Below, one piece after another: positions 26,549 through 35,019 of a stretch of 64,000 nucleotides of DNA. Below the pieces are notes generated by a model. That model saw nothing but the letters and a program-made list of their open reading frames with translations. It was not told the origin of the DNA and made no database searches. The stretch comes from Saprospiraceae bacterium (GTDB lineage Bacteria; Bacteroidota; Bacteroidia; Chitinophagales; Saprospiraceae), in contig JANQLV010000048.1 in assembly GCA_028280415.1 (NCBI GenBank), forward strand, positions 124,001-188,000. Reading direction: 5' to 3'. The position numbers and the translations under genes are program-made. Each line of letters begins with the position of its first letter. Within the stretch, counting starts at the first letter, position 1.

Positions 26549-26917
26549 TTATTTAACTTGTTTGAAATTTGAAAAGTAAACGTGCTCTCCTTTCACCTGG
26601 ACAATTTGTTTGAGAATTTCATCTTTCCTTTTGATTTTAAGCATATATCTTCCGTCAATCAGGTTTTTGATATTGATAGCTTTCAAAAAACCATTGTGAT
26701 TTTTTACACCTTCAGAATAATAAACTGATTTTCCTCGTAAATCGGTAATGCTTACATAGGTATATTTCTTTTCCAGGTTGGCTAATCTAAGTTCAATGGT
26801 CTTTTCTTTTATCAATTTAGTTTTTGCAATGATAGGAGGGAAGGGAGTGGTATTAGAAAAACCGGAGAAGTAGGAAGTAATTGCGAAGATCATGGTTGCC
26901 AATATTGCTTTTTTCAT
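26549..26917 (-). CDS. Small exported protein made almost only of a T9SS type-A-like C-terminal domain
   Basis: The product has 122 residues. The signal peptide ends near SGFSNT (about residue 22). From residue 45 to the end it looks like a Por-type sorting domain: VSITDLRGKSVYYSEG, then HNGFLKAINIKNLIDGRYMLKI (split), then an IVQVKG strand. In cargo proteins this domain follows a large passenger; here only about 20 residues separate it from the signal peptide. It may be a DUF3244-like stand-alone domain, a decoy or a small secreted factor. It is monocistronic and ends before the terminator at 26357-26395. Confidence 0.68.
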   Translation of the reverse strand: MKKAILATMIFAITSYFSGFSNTTPFPPIIAKTKLIKEKTIELRLANLEKKYTYVSITDLRGKSVYYSEGVKNHNGFLKAINIKNLIDGRYMLKIKRKDEILKQIVQVKGEHVYFSNFKQVK

Positions 26918-26972
26918 ACTAATTAAATTTTGATTAAAAGGTTGAACATAATTGGTTTATATTGTTGTGAAA

Positions 26973-27836
26973 ATGAATGGCAATGGTCGAACATTCATCT
27001 TCGGGGGTACTTTCAAAAGAAAGACGGTTGAAAAATGCAAAGGATGCAGGTCCTTACAAGTCCTTAACACCGTTTCGACTAAAAGCAAAATATTGCTGTC
27101 AAACAATCTTTTTTTCACTATAAATGGGTTGATTTTGAAGAAAAAGTATACAAAATGGCTGTTCCTGACATGTTTTATCATTGCATTGACGCTTTATATT
27201 CGATATCGGATCAATGATCCCTGTCAATCATTCGGAATCACCTGTCTTTGCAAATTGGACACACAGTCGCCTGAACTGGTCCTCACTTTTGATGATGGTC
27301 CGGATTCTTCCATTACTCCTTCTTTATTATTGCTGCTGGAAAAGCTTGAGGTACAGGCTATCTTTTTTGTGAATGGAAATAAACTGGAACTTTATCCTGA
27401 AATTGCAAGGCGAATCGTTGAAAAGGGACATATCCTGGCTAATCATTCTTATCAGCACGAGGCCATGATTTTCAGGACTGTCCGCTATATAGAAAAGGAT
27501 CTTTTAAAAACAGATTCACTCATCAGGCTCGCCGGACAAAAGGATGTTCCTTATTATCGCCCACCTTATGGAAAAAGCTTTATTAACCTACCCAGGGTAC
27601 TTAAAAAATATGGAAAAAAGATGGTGAACTGGACCATTGCTGCCCCCGCTCAATATGATATTAAACTCGATAAACAGCAGTTGGTATCAGAGACTGTCAA
27701 GCAGTTAAAACCTGGAGCGATTATTCTTTTACACGACGGATATCCTTATCAAAACAGGCAGGCTTTTCTGGAAGCAGTAGAGGCGATTATTCTCCATTCC
27801 CGGAAACGAAATTTTGAATTTATTAGCTTAAAATAA
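26973..27836 (+). CDS. Membrane-anchored polysaccharide deacetylase (CE4 family)
   Basis: About 287 residues from ATG 26973; the true start is uncertain because the first 50 residues are unlike the family, and a TTG at 27129 or 27135, just before KKKYTKWLFLTCFIIALTLY, would give a normal signal anchor. The NodB domain has motif 1 LTFDDGPDSS with catalytic and metal Asp residues, motif 2 ANHSYQH with two metal-binding His, motif 3 YRPPYGKS, motif 4 VNWTIAAPAQYD (weaker than usual) and motif 5 IILLHDG. It would remove N-acetyl groups from chitin-like, peptidoglycan or exopolysaccharide chains on the outer side of the inner membrane. It diverges from the small CTD protein. Confidence 0.88.
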   Translation: MNGNGRTFIFGGTFKRKTVEKCKGCRSLQVLNTVSTKSKILLSNNLFFTINGLILKKKYTKWLFLTCFIIALTLYIRYRINDPCQSFGITCLCKLDTQSPELVLTFDDGPDSSITPSLLLLLEKLEVQAIFFVNGNKLELYPEIARRIVEKGHILANHSYQHEAMIFRTVRYIEKDLLKTDSLIRLAGQKDVPYYRPPYGKSFINLPRVLKKYGKKMVNWTIAAPAQYDIKLDKQQLVSETVKQLKPGAIILLHDGYPYQNRQAFLEAVEAIILHSRKRNFEFISLK

Positions 27837-27879
27837 AATTTCGTTTAGAGCATTGTTGAGATGTATGTCTAAATGTTGT

Positions 27880-28161
27880 TATTTTTGCATTATACTAATA
27901 CTAAAGAAAACGACATTAAGGCTAATCTTTAATAATCCCGTAAGAACAATTATTTCAATTATTATAGCTGTCTGATCTTCACTGCACTTTTCCGAATTTT
28001 TCGTTGATGCTGGTTTAATTCTGATTAATTCTAATTATTGGATAATATCAGAAATCTTTTAATTAAAAAAGAAAAAGCTTGTCTGCTTGGCAGACTATGC
28101 TATTTACATAGTATCTCAAATCTGATTTTTTAATGGACAGCGTGTCCCAAAAACAAATGTT
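27880..28161 (+). promoter_or_regulatory. Promoter and long leader of the Cys-rich secreted protein gene
   Basis: TTG (27856-27858), a 21-bp spacer and TATTTTTG (27880-27887) form a good promoter. The next start codon is at 28162, so the leader would be about 265 bases with no ORF. It contains hairpin GTCTGC-TTG-GCAGAC (28081-28095) and hairpin ACTATG-7 nt-CATAGT (28094-28112), which share two bases and so compete. This may be a structured regulatory leader; no known riboswitch is recognised. Confidence 0.5.
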
Positions 28162-28554
28162 ATGAAAAAATTTTTTCAATTAGCCGTCTTGACTTCCTGT
28201 TTTATTTTTATCCTTGCCGCAACAGTTGTTGCTCAGGATGCAGTAAGAAATAATACTGCTTGTACTTTTAGAGTGAAAGTAGGACATGGGCCTATTGGTT
28301 CCTGTACCGCTACCAGTTTTATTGTAATGGATGTACCTCCTTTTACGCAGGTGAATCTCGGTATTCCTGCAACGGATGAGATCATCATTGCTAAAGGTGC
28401 ATATTTAACCGGAGGGTCTACCTTGAGCTGTCCCTTTTACATCGGATTGCCTTGTACGATTTACCCATTAACGGATGCGGTGACCTGTTTGACGTTGTGT
28501 GGAAACTATACCGCTACCTTGATTCCCGGATTCGGGATATATCTGACGACTTAG
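28162..28554 (+). CDS. Small Cys-rich secreted protein, unknown function
   Basis: The product has 130 residues. The signal peptide MKKFFQLAVLTSCFIFILAATVVAQ is split here as MKKFFQLAVLTSC and FIFILAATVVAQ, with cleavage after AQ (residue 25). The mature part of about 105 residues has six Cys (TACTF, GSCTA, LSCPF, LPCTI, VTCLT, LCGNY), so up to three disulfides are possible, and is otherwise beta-like with many Thr, Val and Ile. No family is recognised and no sorting domain is present. It may be periplasmic or released. It is preceded by a long leader and followed by a strong terminator, so it is a single-gene unit. Confidence 0.7.
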   Translation: MKKFFQLAVLTSCFIFILAATVVAQDAVRNNTACTFRVKVGHGPIGSCTATSFIVMDVPPFTQVNLGIPATDEIIIAKGAYLTGGSTLSCPFYIGLPCTIYPLTDAVTCLTLCGNYTATLIPGFGIYLTT

Positions 28555-28709
28555 TGTTTATTATTCCCTCGGCTCTGAACTATCGTTTTAGTATCAAATT
28601 AAACGGACTTCTATGAAATCTCAGACCTTATACAATATTTAACGTACTTACGGTTCACTCGTAAAAGTCATCTTCTCCCTAAAGTGACTAAGTAGTATCA
28701 GAGCATATA

Positions 28710-28750
28710 AAAACCCCTTGCATAAAATACTTGCAGGGGGTTTTATTTTT
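28710..28750 (+). terminator. Rho-independent terminator after the Cys-rich protein gene
   Basis: AAAACCCCTTGCA (28710-28722) pairs with TGCAGGGGGTTTT (28732-28744), 13 bp with one G-T pair, followed by ATTTTTG. It also marks the upstream limit of the RlmF gene, whose longest possible reading frame would otherwise begin inside this hairpin. Confidence 0.87.
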
Positions 28751-28755
28751 GTTGG

Positions 28756-28763
28756 TATATTTG
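28756..28763 (+). promoter_or_regulatory. -7 box (TATATTTG) of the rlmF gene
   Basis: TATATTTG with TTG at 28731-28733 (22-bp spacer) fits the Bacteroidota promoter. The predicted start point near 28770 lies downstream of ATG 28767, which favours a later start codon for RlmF, such as 28821. Confidence 0.55.
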
Positions 28764-28820
28764 AAGATGGACAAGTGGATAATACGGACAAGTTTTAATA
28801 GGCCCAAAAGTTCAAGAGGT

Positions 28821-29792
28821 ATGAGGGAAGGGCATAGGAAACAAGGCAATCAAAATACAAGGATGCATCCAAGGAATAAACATAAGGGTAGATATAATTT
28901 TGAAAACTTAGTGGCACTTTGCCCGGAGCTGGAAGGCTATCTCGAGCCTAATCCTAAAGGTGATTGGAGCATTAATTTTTTTGATCCGCAGGCTGTAAAA
29001 GTTTTGAATAAAGCTTTGCTGCTTTCCTATTACGATCTTCGTTTCTGGGATATTCCCGAGGGCTATTTGAGTCCGCCGATTCCCGGGCGGGCGGATTATA
29101 TTCATCACCTGGCTGATCTGTTGGCGGATAGTAATCAGAATAAAATTCCCAGAGGTTCAGGGATTAATATACTGGATATTGGAACAGGGGCCAATTGCAT
29201 TTATCCGATTATTGCGAATCGGGAATACGGCTGGTCTGTTACGGGAAGTGAAGTAGATGAAATTGCTTTTCAATCTGCGAAAAATATCCTGAGCCAAAAC
29301 GATATCCGGGAGGATGCAGTCAAAATTTTACAGCAAAAAAATGCGAAGCATATTTTTGAAGGCATCATTACAAAGACGGATTATTTTGATTGTACCTTAT
29401 GCAATCCTCCTTTTTATGCATCCGCCCGGGAAGCAGACAAAGCGTCGAAACGCAAGTTTAAAAACTTATCCAAAGGAGCAAAGATTGATTTTAAACGAAA
29501 CTTTGGAGGCCAGCGCAATGAACTTTGGTATGAAGGCGGCGAAACAGCTTTCATTCAATTGATGATTAGGGAAAGCAAGGCTTTTTCCAATAATGTATAC
29601 TGGTTTACAACTTTAGTGTCAAAAGCTGCTCATTTGAAAATCATTTATACCTTTTTGAAAAAAGAAAAAGTAACAGGGCATAAAACTATCAATATGGGGC
29701 ATGCCAATAAACAAAGCCGTTTTATAGCCTGGACCTTTCTAAATAAAAAACAACAAAAAGCCTGGCAGCAATTCAGATGGAATAAAAGCTGA
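28821..29792 (+). CDS. rlmF: 23S rRNA (adenine(1618)-N(6))-methyltransferase RlmF
   Basis: About 323 residues from ATG 28821, chosen because CAAGAGGT precedes it and the promoter lies just upstream; ATG 28767 and ATG 28863 (MHPRNKHKGRYNFENL) are alternatives. Family motifs are strong: HPRNKHKGRY, FFDPQAVKVLNKALL, WDIPEGYLSPPIPGRADYI, the SAM-binding NILDIGTGANCIYPI, and the catalytic NPPFYASA. The C-terminal half has GGETAFIQLMI and NMGHANKQSRFIAWTF, also typical. It methylates A1618 of 23S rRNA using SAM during ribosome assembly. It is a single-gene unit between the terminator at 28710-28750 and a gene-free stretch. Confidence 0.96.
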   Translation: MREGHRKQGNQNTRMHPRNKHKGRYNFENLVALCPELEGYLEPNPKGDWSINFFDPQAVKVLNKALLLSYYDLRFWDIPEGYLSPPIPGRADYIHHLADLLADSNQNKIPRGSGINILDIGTGANCIYPIIANREYGWSVTGSEVDEIAFQSAKNILSQNDIREDAVKILQQKNAKHIFEGIITKTDYFDCTLCNPPFYASAREADKASKRKFKNLSKGAKIDFKRNFGGQRNELWYEGGETAFIQLMIRESKAFSNNVYWFTTLVSKAAHLKIIYTFLKKEKVTGHKTINMGHANKQSRFIAWTFLNKKQQKAWQQFRWNKS

Positions 29793-30260
29793 AAATATTG
29801 GACCATCAATTTGATAAACTAAAACTATTAGACTTTGAAAAAGTACAACTGAAATTATTGCAGGTGCATTTCGGTAAATAGAACAGAGCCCTTGATGCTC
29901 ATGAATGGAAATTTAATCTTGCTTGTTCTCTATTTATCGCTCATGTTTTTCTAGTAATTGTTTTTTGGAAAAACACTTCGTGTATTATTCATTCCAATAG
30001 CCTTTTTTGGACTTATTTTATGCAAAAAAGCATCTATTTTATGTTCATTATCTAAAATGAAAAGTAGGTACATTTTTTACATTTATAGATCTGCTTACTA
30101 TATAAAATCTGGCCTTTCTTTGTTATATTGTGGTGATGGCAATCTAAGCAGATTGTTGTCCTTTTTTCGTTTAGGTACTTTGAGATAATATCCCTTTTCC
30201 GGTTACCTAATTTTATCCATTGCCTTACTCCCAGTAAAAGGCCCTAAATTATTAGCAATA
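29793..30260. other. Gene-free stretch of about 470 bp
   Basis: AT-rich DNA with one 76-codon open frame (29958-30188) that has a poor composition and no upstream ribosome-binding signal, so I do not call it. No RNA gene or strong hairpin is seen. It should contain the promoter of the gene at 30261. Confidence 0.5.
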
Positions 30261-30893
30261 ATGAAAACTAAAAAAGTATTTATCCTTATTATTTCAACGC
30301 TTCTTAGTGGATTTCTTTATTCTCAAGACATCTTGATATTAACCAATAATCAAAGAGTAAAAACTAAAATTGTTGAGGTAACTGATACTGAAGTTAAATA
30401 TCGGTTATATTCAAATTTAGAAGGTCCAATACAAATTATTAAGTCTGAAAAAGTTTATAAAATTCTTTATGAAAATGGGGTCGCCGAAATTGTTAATGGA
30501 GATTTGAGCGTTAAATCAGGATTATTTGGCTTAAAGTATTATAAGGGCAATCAGAGGATCAGAAAAAATGAATTTATACTCGAAATACAGGAAAACGAAG
30601 AGGCCTATCAAATTTATAAAAGAGGAAACAGTTTAAACAATGCGAGTAATATTTTAGGTATTCCTTCAGGGCTGGTTTTTGGCTGGAACATTGGAAGGTG
30701 GATAGTCGGAGAAGAGGCTTCTCAACCTATAACCACAATTAGCGGAATTATTTGGGGAGGTGCATTAATCCTTCACTTTAACGGATTGGCTAAAGTAAGA
30801 AACGGAATCAATAAGTTCAATGATTCAAATAATATGGGTCTACATTTAAAATTAGATCATAATGGAGTGGGTCTAGTCTTAATGTTAAATTAG
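30261..30893 (+). CDS. Exported protein of unknown function with a hydrophobic C-terminal half
   Basis: The product has 210 residues. The signal peptide ends near GFLYSQ (residue 21). The next 60 residues form a small beta domain found at the front of many Bacteroidota envelope proteins: DILILTNNQRVKTKIVEVTD, then VKYRLYSNLEGPIQIIKSEKVYKILYENG (split). The C-terminal half has two hydrophobic stretches (ASNILGIPSGLVFGWNIGRWIVG and PITTISGIIWGGALILHFNGL, split), suggesting a membrane hairpin. No enzyme motif is seen. The gene is alone, convergent with the TonB receptor gene. Confidence 0.65.
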   Translation: MKTKKVFILIISTLLSGFLYSQDILILTNNQRVKTKIVEVTDTEVKYRLYSNLEGPIQIIKSEKVYKILYENGVAEIVNGDLSVKSGLFGLKYYKGNQRIRKNEFILEIQENEEAYQIYKRGNSLNNASNILGIPSGLVFGWNIGRWIVGEEASQPITTISGIIWGGALILHFNGLAKVRNGINKFNDSNNMGLHLKLDHNGVGLVLMLN

Positions 30894-31038
30894 GACCAGA
30901 CCTAAAGAAATATAAAACAATCCTGCCATCCAGGTGGCAATATGTTTTAAGTTCCATTTATTGGCTGTAAATGGAGAACTCTGTTTTGTACCAGCTTACA
31001 AATCCCTGCTATCGCTAAGACTATCTCTACAGATTTCT

Positions 31039-33210
31039 TTACAATTTTATTTTAAATCCTGCATTAAAAATAAATCCGTCTAATGGTGCCCATACTTCCG
31101 TAAACCTGGGATTATCAAAAGGTGATTGAACAAGACTTTCGTACCTGGTTTGTCTGGTATCTGTCCAGTTTTCAAGATTTATATATACCGATATATTTTT
31201 TAAGGTGCGCTCAGCTAAAAAGCCAGCTTTGAATAATGCCCGGACCTTTCTTCCGGATGCTAAAGTTTGAGCGCTTTCATACTCTGCATCAATCCCAATT
31301 CTCCATTTTCCTTCTTCGACAAACATTAAATCGCTATGGAAAGAATGACTCGGAGTAAGAGGTAAAGTTGATGTGGTATTGTCATCATTTTGAATGGCAT
31401 CTACGAAAGTATATCCCAGGTATAAGTGAAAATTACCGGAAGAAGCTTTCAATAAGCTTTCAATACCTTTGGTTTCAAAATAACCATCACTATTTATAAA
31501 CTGGTATCCAAGCGGACTATTGCTTTTTAAAACCAATGGCCTGTTTAGACGATTATAAAATATAAATTCTGTAAGGCTAATACTTAATTTTTCGCTGCTT
31601 ATAAAGCGATAAGTGAAATCGGTATTGAGTCCATATGACCTTTCTGCTTCCTGTGTTTCTGTATCAATGGGGGATATATTTTCAAAGGCCAATCTTTCCG
31701 CATCTTCGGTAAAAATACTCGGTAATTTATAACCCATCCCACCACCAAATCGTACTGTAAAATATAAATTCGGTTTATAGATAAACGCTAGCCGGGGTAA
31801 TGGAAAAATGCCGTAATCTGAATTATAATCCACCCGAAATCCCGTTTCGAGCGCAAACAGCGAATTAATATCCCAAATATGTTGTCCAAAAACACCAAAA
31901 GTTAACAGTTTTTGATTTCGGAGATTTTCTACTGCAATTGGTTTTTCTTCAAAGTTGTCAGTATATACATTAGCTCCCAGAATTAAATTGTGTTTTGCCT
32001 TATTTGATGAATAGCTCAGTTCTGAAAAGGTAGAGAATTGGGTACCCGCAAAGGCATATCCATTTAAGTATATATTCCGCTCAAATCTATTGCTGCTATT
32101 CTTGAACTCTAATTTGTTGTCATCACTGACTTGCCGTTCAATTTTAAACTGAGAGGTAATTTGTTTCGATTTGTTCCTTTCAAAATAATTATGTGTGCTG
32201 TCTGGTACAAAACCCTGAACCAGTTTAGTATCGCCGCCAATCCTGTTTTCATTAGTGAATGTTCCACCGAGGCTGATCGTTGTACGATCATCCAGATAGT
32301 AGAAAACTCTTGGATTGAAATTGAGTTTTCTGACTTCCGGAACATCCGTAAAACCGTCATCATCAACATCGTAAAGAGTGTTGGTATTATTGGAAGCAAA
32401 AACTGTTATTCCCCATTTTTCTGTTCTTTTTGAATAAAAGCTATTCAAGTCAAGGTTTCCAATATTCGAAAGATTAAGGTGAAGAGATAATTCATCTTTA
32501 TCTTTCTTCGGAACTTTCGAAATCAAGTTAATCAAACCTGCAATGGCTCCTCCGCCATAGAGTGTCGAAGAAGGACCTTTTACAAATTCCACTTGGCTCA
32601 AATCCAGTGGCGGAATTTGTAAGACGCCTAATCCTCCTGTAAATCCGCCATAAATCGGAAACCCATCTTTCAAAATTTGGGTGTATCTACCATATTGTCC
32701 CTGTATTCTAACACTCGCTGAGCCCGATGTGGCAGAAGTCTGTTGCACCTGTACTCCTGTTGTATGCATCAGTAAATGGGCAATTTTGGAAGGATCCATG
32801 GTAGCTGCTTCCTCCACTTCATCTGTCAATACTTCGATTCTGGATGGAATATTTGCAATACTTCTGTTGGCCCGGTTTGAGGAAACAATAATTTCACCCA
32901 ATTCTGAGACATTTTGCCTTAGCTCTATTTTGATAATGTTTGTCGAATTTGGAAATGTAAGGCTTATGATTTCCTCTTCATAACCAATGTATGAAAATTT
33001 AATTTGATAAGTACCATTTGGGATATTGGTGATTATACTGTTTCCCTCTACATCAGATACGGCTCCTTTGTCTAATGCCGGTATGAAAATGTTTACTCCC
33101 ACCAGAGCATCTTTGGATTCAGTATCTATAATAGAAAAGGTGATTTTATTTTGTGCTATGATATTCAGGCATACCATCGACAGTATACCAATGAAAAATA
33201 TTTGCTTCAT
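31039..33210 (-). CDS. TonB-dependent outer-membrane receptor, possibly metal-related
   Basis: The product has 723 residues. The signal peptide ends near NIIAQ (residue 20). A CarboxypepD-regulatory-like domain (SIIDTESKDALVGVNIFIPA, then GTYQIKFSYIGYEE) precedes the plug (IPSRIEVLTDEV, VRIQGQYGRYTQILKDGFPIYGG split, VEFVKGPSSTLYGGGAIAGLINLI split), followed by a 22-strand barrel ending FNAGFKIKL. It imports an unknown ligand using TonB-ExbBD energy. It is not a SusC type (no SusD partner; length typical of siderophore, cobalamin or metal receptors). It lies 34 bp downstream of a small protein with a His/Asp-rich segment, likely co-transcribed, which suggests a metal or metal-chelate ligand. 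Confidence 0.93.
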   Translation of the reverse strand: MKQIFFIGILSMVCLNIIAQNKITFSIIDTESKDALVGVNIFIPALDKGAVSDVEGNSIITNIPNGTYQIKFSYIGYEEEIISLTFPNSTNIIKIELRQNVSELGEIIVSSNRANRSIANIPSRIEVLTDEVEEAATMDPSKIAHLLMHTTGVQVQQTSATSGSASVRIQGQYGRYTQILKDGFPIYGGFTGGLGVLQIPPLDLSQVEFVKGPSSTLYGGGAIAGLINLISKVPKKDKDELSLHLNLSNIGNLDLNSFYSKRTEKWGITVFASNNTNTLYDVDDDGFTDVPEVRKLNFNPRVFYYLDDRTTISLGGTFTNENRIGGDTKLVQGFVPDSTHNYFERNKSKQITSQFKIERQVSDDNKLEFKNSSNRFERNIYLNGYAFAGTQFSTFSELSYSSNKAKHNLILGANVYTDNFEEKPIAVENLRNQKLLTFGVFGQHIWDINSLFALETGFRVDYNSDYGIFPLPRLAFIYKPNLYFTVRFGGGMGYKLPSIFTEDAERLAFENISPIDTETQEAERSYGLNTDFTYRFISSEKLSISLTEFIFYNRLNRPLVLKSNSPLGYQFINSDGYFETKGIESLLKASSGNFHLYLGYTFVDAIQNDDNTTSTLPLTPSHSFHSDLMFVEEGKWRIGIDAEYESAQTLASGRKVRALFKAGFLAERTLKNISVYINLENWTDTRQTRYESLVQSPFDNPRFTEVWAPLDGFIFNAGFKIKL

Positions 33211-33244
33211 TGTTGATTATTTTAAAATTGAAAAAAATAGAAAA

Positions 33245-33646
33245 TCAAACAATGAAGACTGAGGGTGGGTGGAAAATTTTGTTTAGATAAGCATTGCTAT
33301 AGAATACATTTCTAAAAGCAGGACTATTTTTTGAATTAATTAAGGAAGAGGATATTTGATCAAATTCAGACACCTCCAGAAACAATAACAAACTATTTGA
33401 AATAGATTGAAGCGGTAAACTATCGTGATCATCCTCATCCGAGTGTTGATGTTCATCCCCATCAATAAAATGAATATATAAGAACTCTGAAAAGGATATT
33501 TCACAGCCTTTCTCAATAGATGCCTCTTGATGTAATTTGTAGTGGCTTAAAAGATTATCTAGTTTACTTAACTGACTAAAATCACATCTTGGAATGCAAG
33601 CTCCAATGCTAAAACAAAATAGCAGTATGTAATTTATGATTTTCAC
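33245..33646 (-). CDS. Small exported protein with a His/Asp-rich segment, upstream of the TonB receptor
   Basis: The product has 133 residues with a GTG start at 33646. The N-terminus (NYILLFCFSIGACIPRC) is hydrophobic and may be a signal peptide or a lipobox. A central segment DGDEHQHSDEDDHDSLPL could bind divalent metals. The C-terminus ends NKIFHPPSVFIV; a similar IFHPP ending is common among small Bacteroidota proteins located next to TonB receptors and metal pumps. The gene precedes the receptor by 34 bp and a -7 box lies just upstream of it, so the two are one operon. Function is unknown; a periplasmic or surface metal-binding helper is a reasonable guess. Confidence 0.75.
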   Translation of the reverse strand: MKIINYILLFCFSIGACIPRCDFSQLSKLDNLLSHYKLHQEASIEKGCEISFSEFLYIHFIDGDEHQHSDEDDHDSLPLQSISNSLLLFLEVSEFDQISSSLINSKNSPAFRNVFYSNAYLNKIFHPPSVFIV

Positions 33647-33651
33647 CCTTG

Positions 33652-33659
33652 CAAAGATA
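33652..33659 (-). promoter_or_regulatory. -7 box (TATCTTTG) of the His-rich protein/TonB receptor operon
   Basis: On the minus strand TATCTTTG followed by CA lies 5 bp before the GTG start at 33646, so the transcript would be leaderless or nearly so. No TTG is found at -33. Confidence 0.6.
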
Positions 33660-34020
33660 ATATTAATTTTATCTGTATTTTGTCATATTTGTAATTCATA
33701 TTTGGACTTGTTTTAATTTGCTTTTGTATGTGCTCCAGGCTTGGTATAGTCAAGTAAGCTGGGTTCCCCCTGAAGTGTTTATATAAGGTCTATACATAAG
33801 GCAGAGATTTATATTTATAAGCTTGCTTAAGCTGAACTACTCCTGGATACTACTTATCTTGCATAGCTAGCGGAAAACCTCTGTTTAAGATAGACTCATA
33901 TAAAATATCCCCAAATCTTCGGACGTTATTGATTTCTTTTATACTTTCGAGTCAAATTGGAAAAATCCTAATCTATCTAGATAAGGAGCATTCGAATAAT
34001 CCTTTTAACTAACCTTTATC
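33660..34020. other. Gene-free stretch of about 360 bp
   Basis: AT-rich divergent region between the receptor operon and the OmpA-lipoprotein gene. TACTTTCG at 33942-33949 could be a variant -7 box for the latter. I see no gene or strong hairpin. Confidence 0.4.
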
Positions 34021-34944
34021 ATGAAGAATTCTATCAAGTTAATTTTGCTCTTATGTATTGGCCTGAGTATGGCTTCCTGTGTCAGTAAAAAGCAATTTGC
34101 TTCTTTACAAACTGAATTAGATACCGCAAATAATGATCTTGGCAAATGTGGTGAATCACTCAACGATTATATGAACCGGCTAAGCTCATGCGAAAATGAA
34201 AAAGCTCAACTACAATCACGGATTCAAAACAACGAGAATACCGTGAAATTGCGAGAAGAACAGATTCAGGATTTGAAAGCACAGATTGCCGATTTGCAAA
34301 AGCAAAGAGATCAGCAAGTGACCCAGGTGGGGGATTTGACGGTACTTTCTCAATCCGCTAATGAGAATATTAAAGAAACGCTTTCCCAGCTAGGGAAAAA
34401 GGATGAGTATATTCAGCTATTACAGGCTGCTAAAACCAAGGCCGATTCTATTAACCTCGCTTTGGCCGTTAATTTGAAAGGTGTCCTTAAAGACGGTATT
34501 GCCGACAATGATGTGGAAGTAAAAGTAGACAAGACAGTTGTCTTTATCAATCTTTCAGATAAAATGCTTTACAAAAGTGGTAGCTCTAATCTTACCTCCA
34601 GAGCAGGTGAAGTACTTGGGAAAATAGCCAGGATCATCGAATCCCGACCGGAATTGGAAGTGATGGTAGAAGGTTATACCGATAATGTACCCATTAAAAA
34701 TGACTGTGTGGCAGACAATTGGGATCTTAGTGTGAAAAGGGCAACCTCGGTTGTACGCGTTTTACAAGAAACCTACAAGATCGACCCCAATCGTTTGATC
34801 GCTGCCGGTCGCGGAGAGTACAATACTTTAGCTACTAATGATACCGCCGAGGGCCGCGCTACTAATCGCCGTACGCGGATTATCATTCTTCCAAAAATCG
34901 GAGAATTTTATGATCTGCTCAATCCGGATAAAGTACCTGAATAG
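34021..34944 (+). CDS. OmpA-family lipoprotein with a long coiled coil
   Basis: The product has 307 residues. The lipobox is MASC (Cys20). Residues 25-150 form a coiled coil (ASLQTELDTANNDLGKC, then LREEQIQDLKAQIADLQKQRDQQ split). Residues 170-300 form an OmpA/MotB domain: VVFINLSDKMLYKSGSSNL, then MVEGYTDNVPI, WDLSVKRATSVVRVLQE and GRATNRRTRIIILPK. It should be lipid-anchored in the outer membrane and bind peptidoglycan across the periplasm. The spacer coiled coil resembles that of the Bacteroidota lipoproteins annotated as OmpA/MotB. A palindrome of the dispersed repeat type follows it. Confidence 0.94.
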   Translation: MKNSIKLILLLCIGLSMASCVSKKQFASLQTELDTANNDLGKCGESLNDYMNRLSSCENEKAQLQSRIQNNENTVKLREEQIQDLKAQIADLQKQRDQQVTQVGDLTVLSQSANENIKETLSQLGKKDEYIQLLQAAKTKADSINLALAVNLKGVLKDGIADNDVEVKVDKTVVFINLSDKMLYKSGSSNLTSRAGEVLGKIARIIESRPELEVMVEGYTDNVPIKNDCVADNWDLSVKRATSVVRVLQETYKIDPNRLIAAGRGEYNTLATNDTAEGRATNRRTRIIILPKIGEFYDLLNPDKVPE

Positions 34945-34964
34945 TCTGGGGACGAAGCATCAGG

Positions 34965-35004
34965 TTTTAGGTCTTAAGCTGCAGGAAGCGCTTAAGGCCT
35001 AAAA
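34965..35004. repeat. Intergenic palindrome, 15-bp stem (GGTTTTAGG family)
   Basis: TTTTAGGTCTTAAGC (34965-34979) pairs with GCTTAAGGCCTAAAA (34990-35004) with a single G-T pair and a 10-base loop. It sits between two plus-strand genes and has no T-run. Its GGTTTTAGGTCTT core is related to the palindromes at 8119-8178 and 51758-51800. Confidence 0.75.
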
Positions 35005-35019
35005 CTCCAAGTGAATAAG

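Noticed and set aside
28731-28820. N-terminal extension of RlmF
   Set aside because: It would begin inside a rho-independent terminator hairpin and upstream of the predicted transcription start.
29958-30188. Open frame of 76 codons in the gap between rlmF and the 30261 gene
   Set aside because: Very rich in Leu, Phe, Ser and Tyr with no clear domain, no ribosome-binding signal and no -7 box; looks like AT-rich chance.
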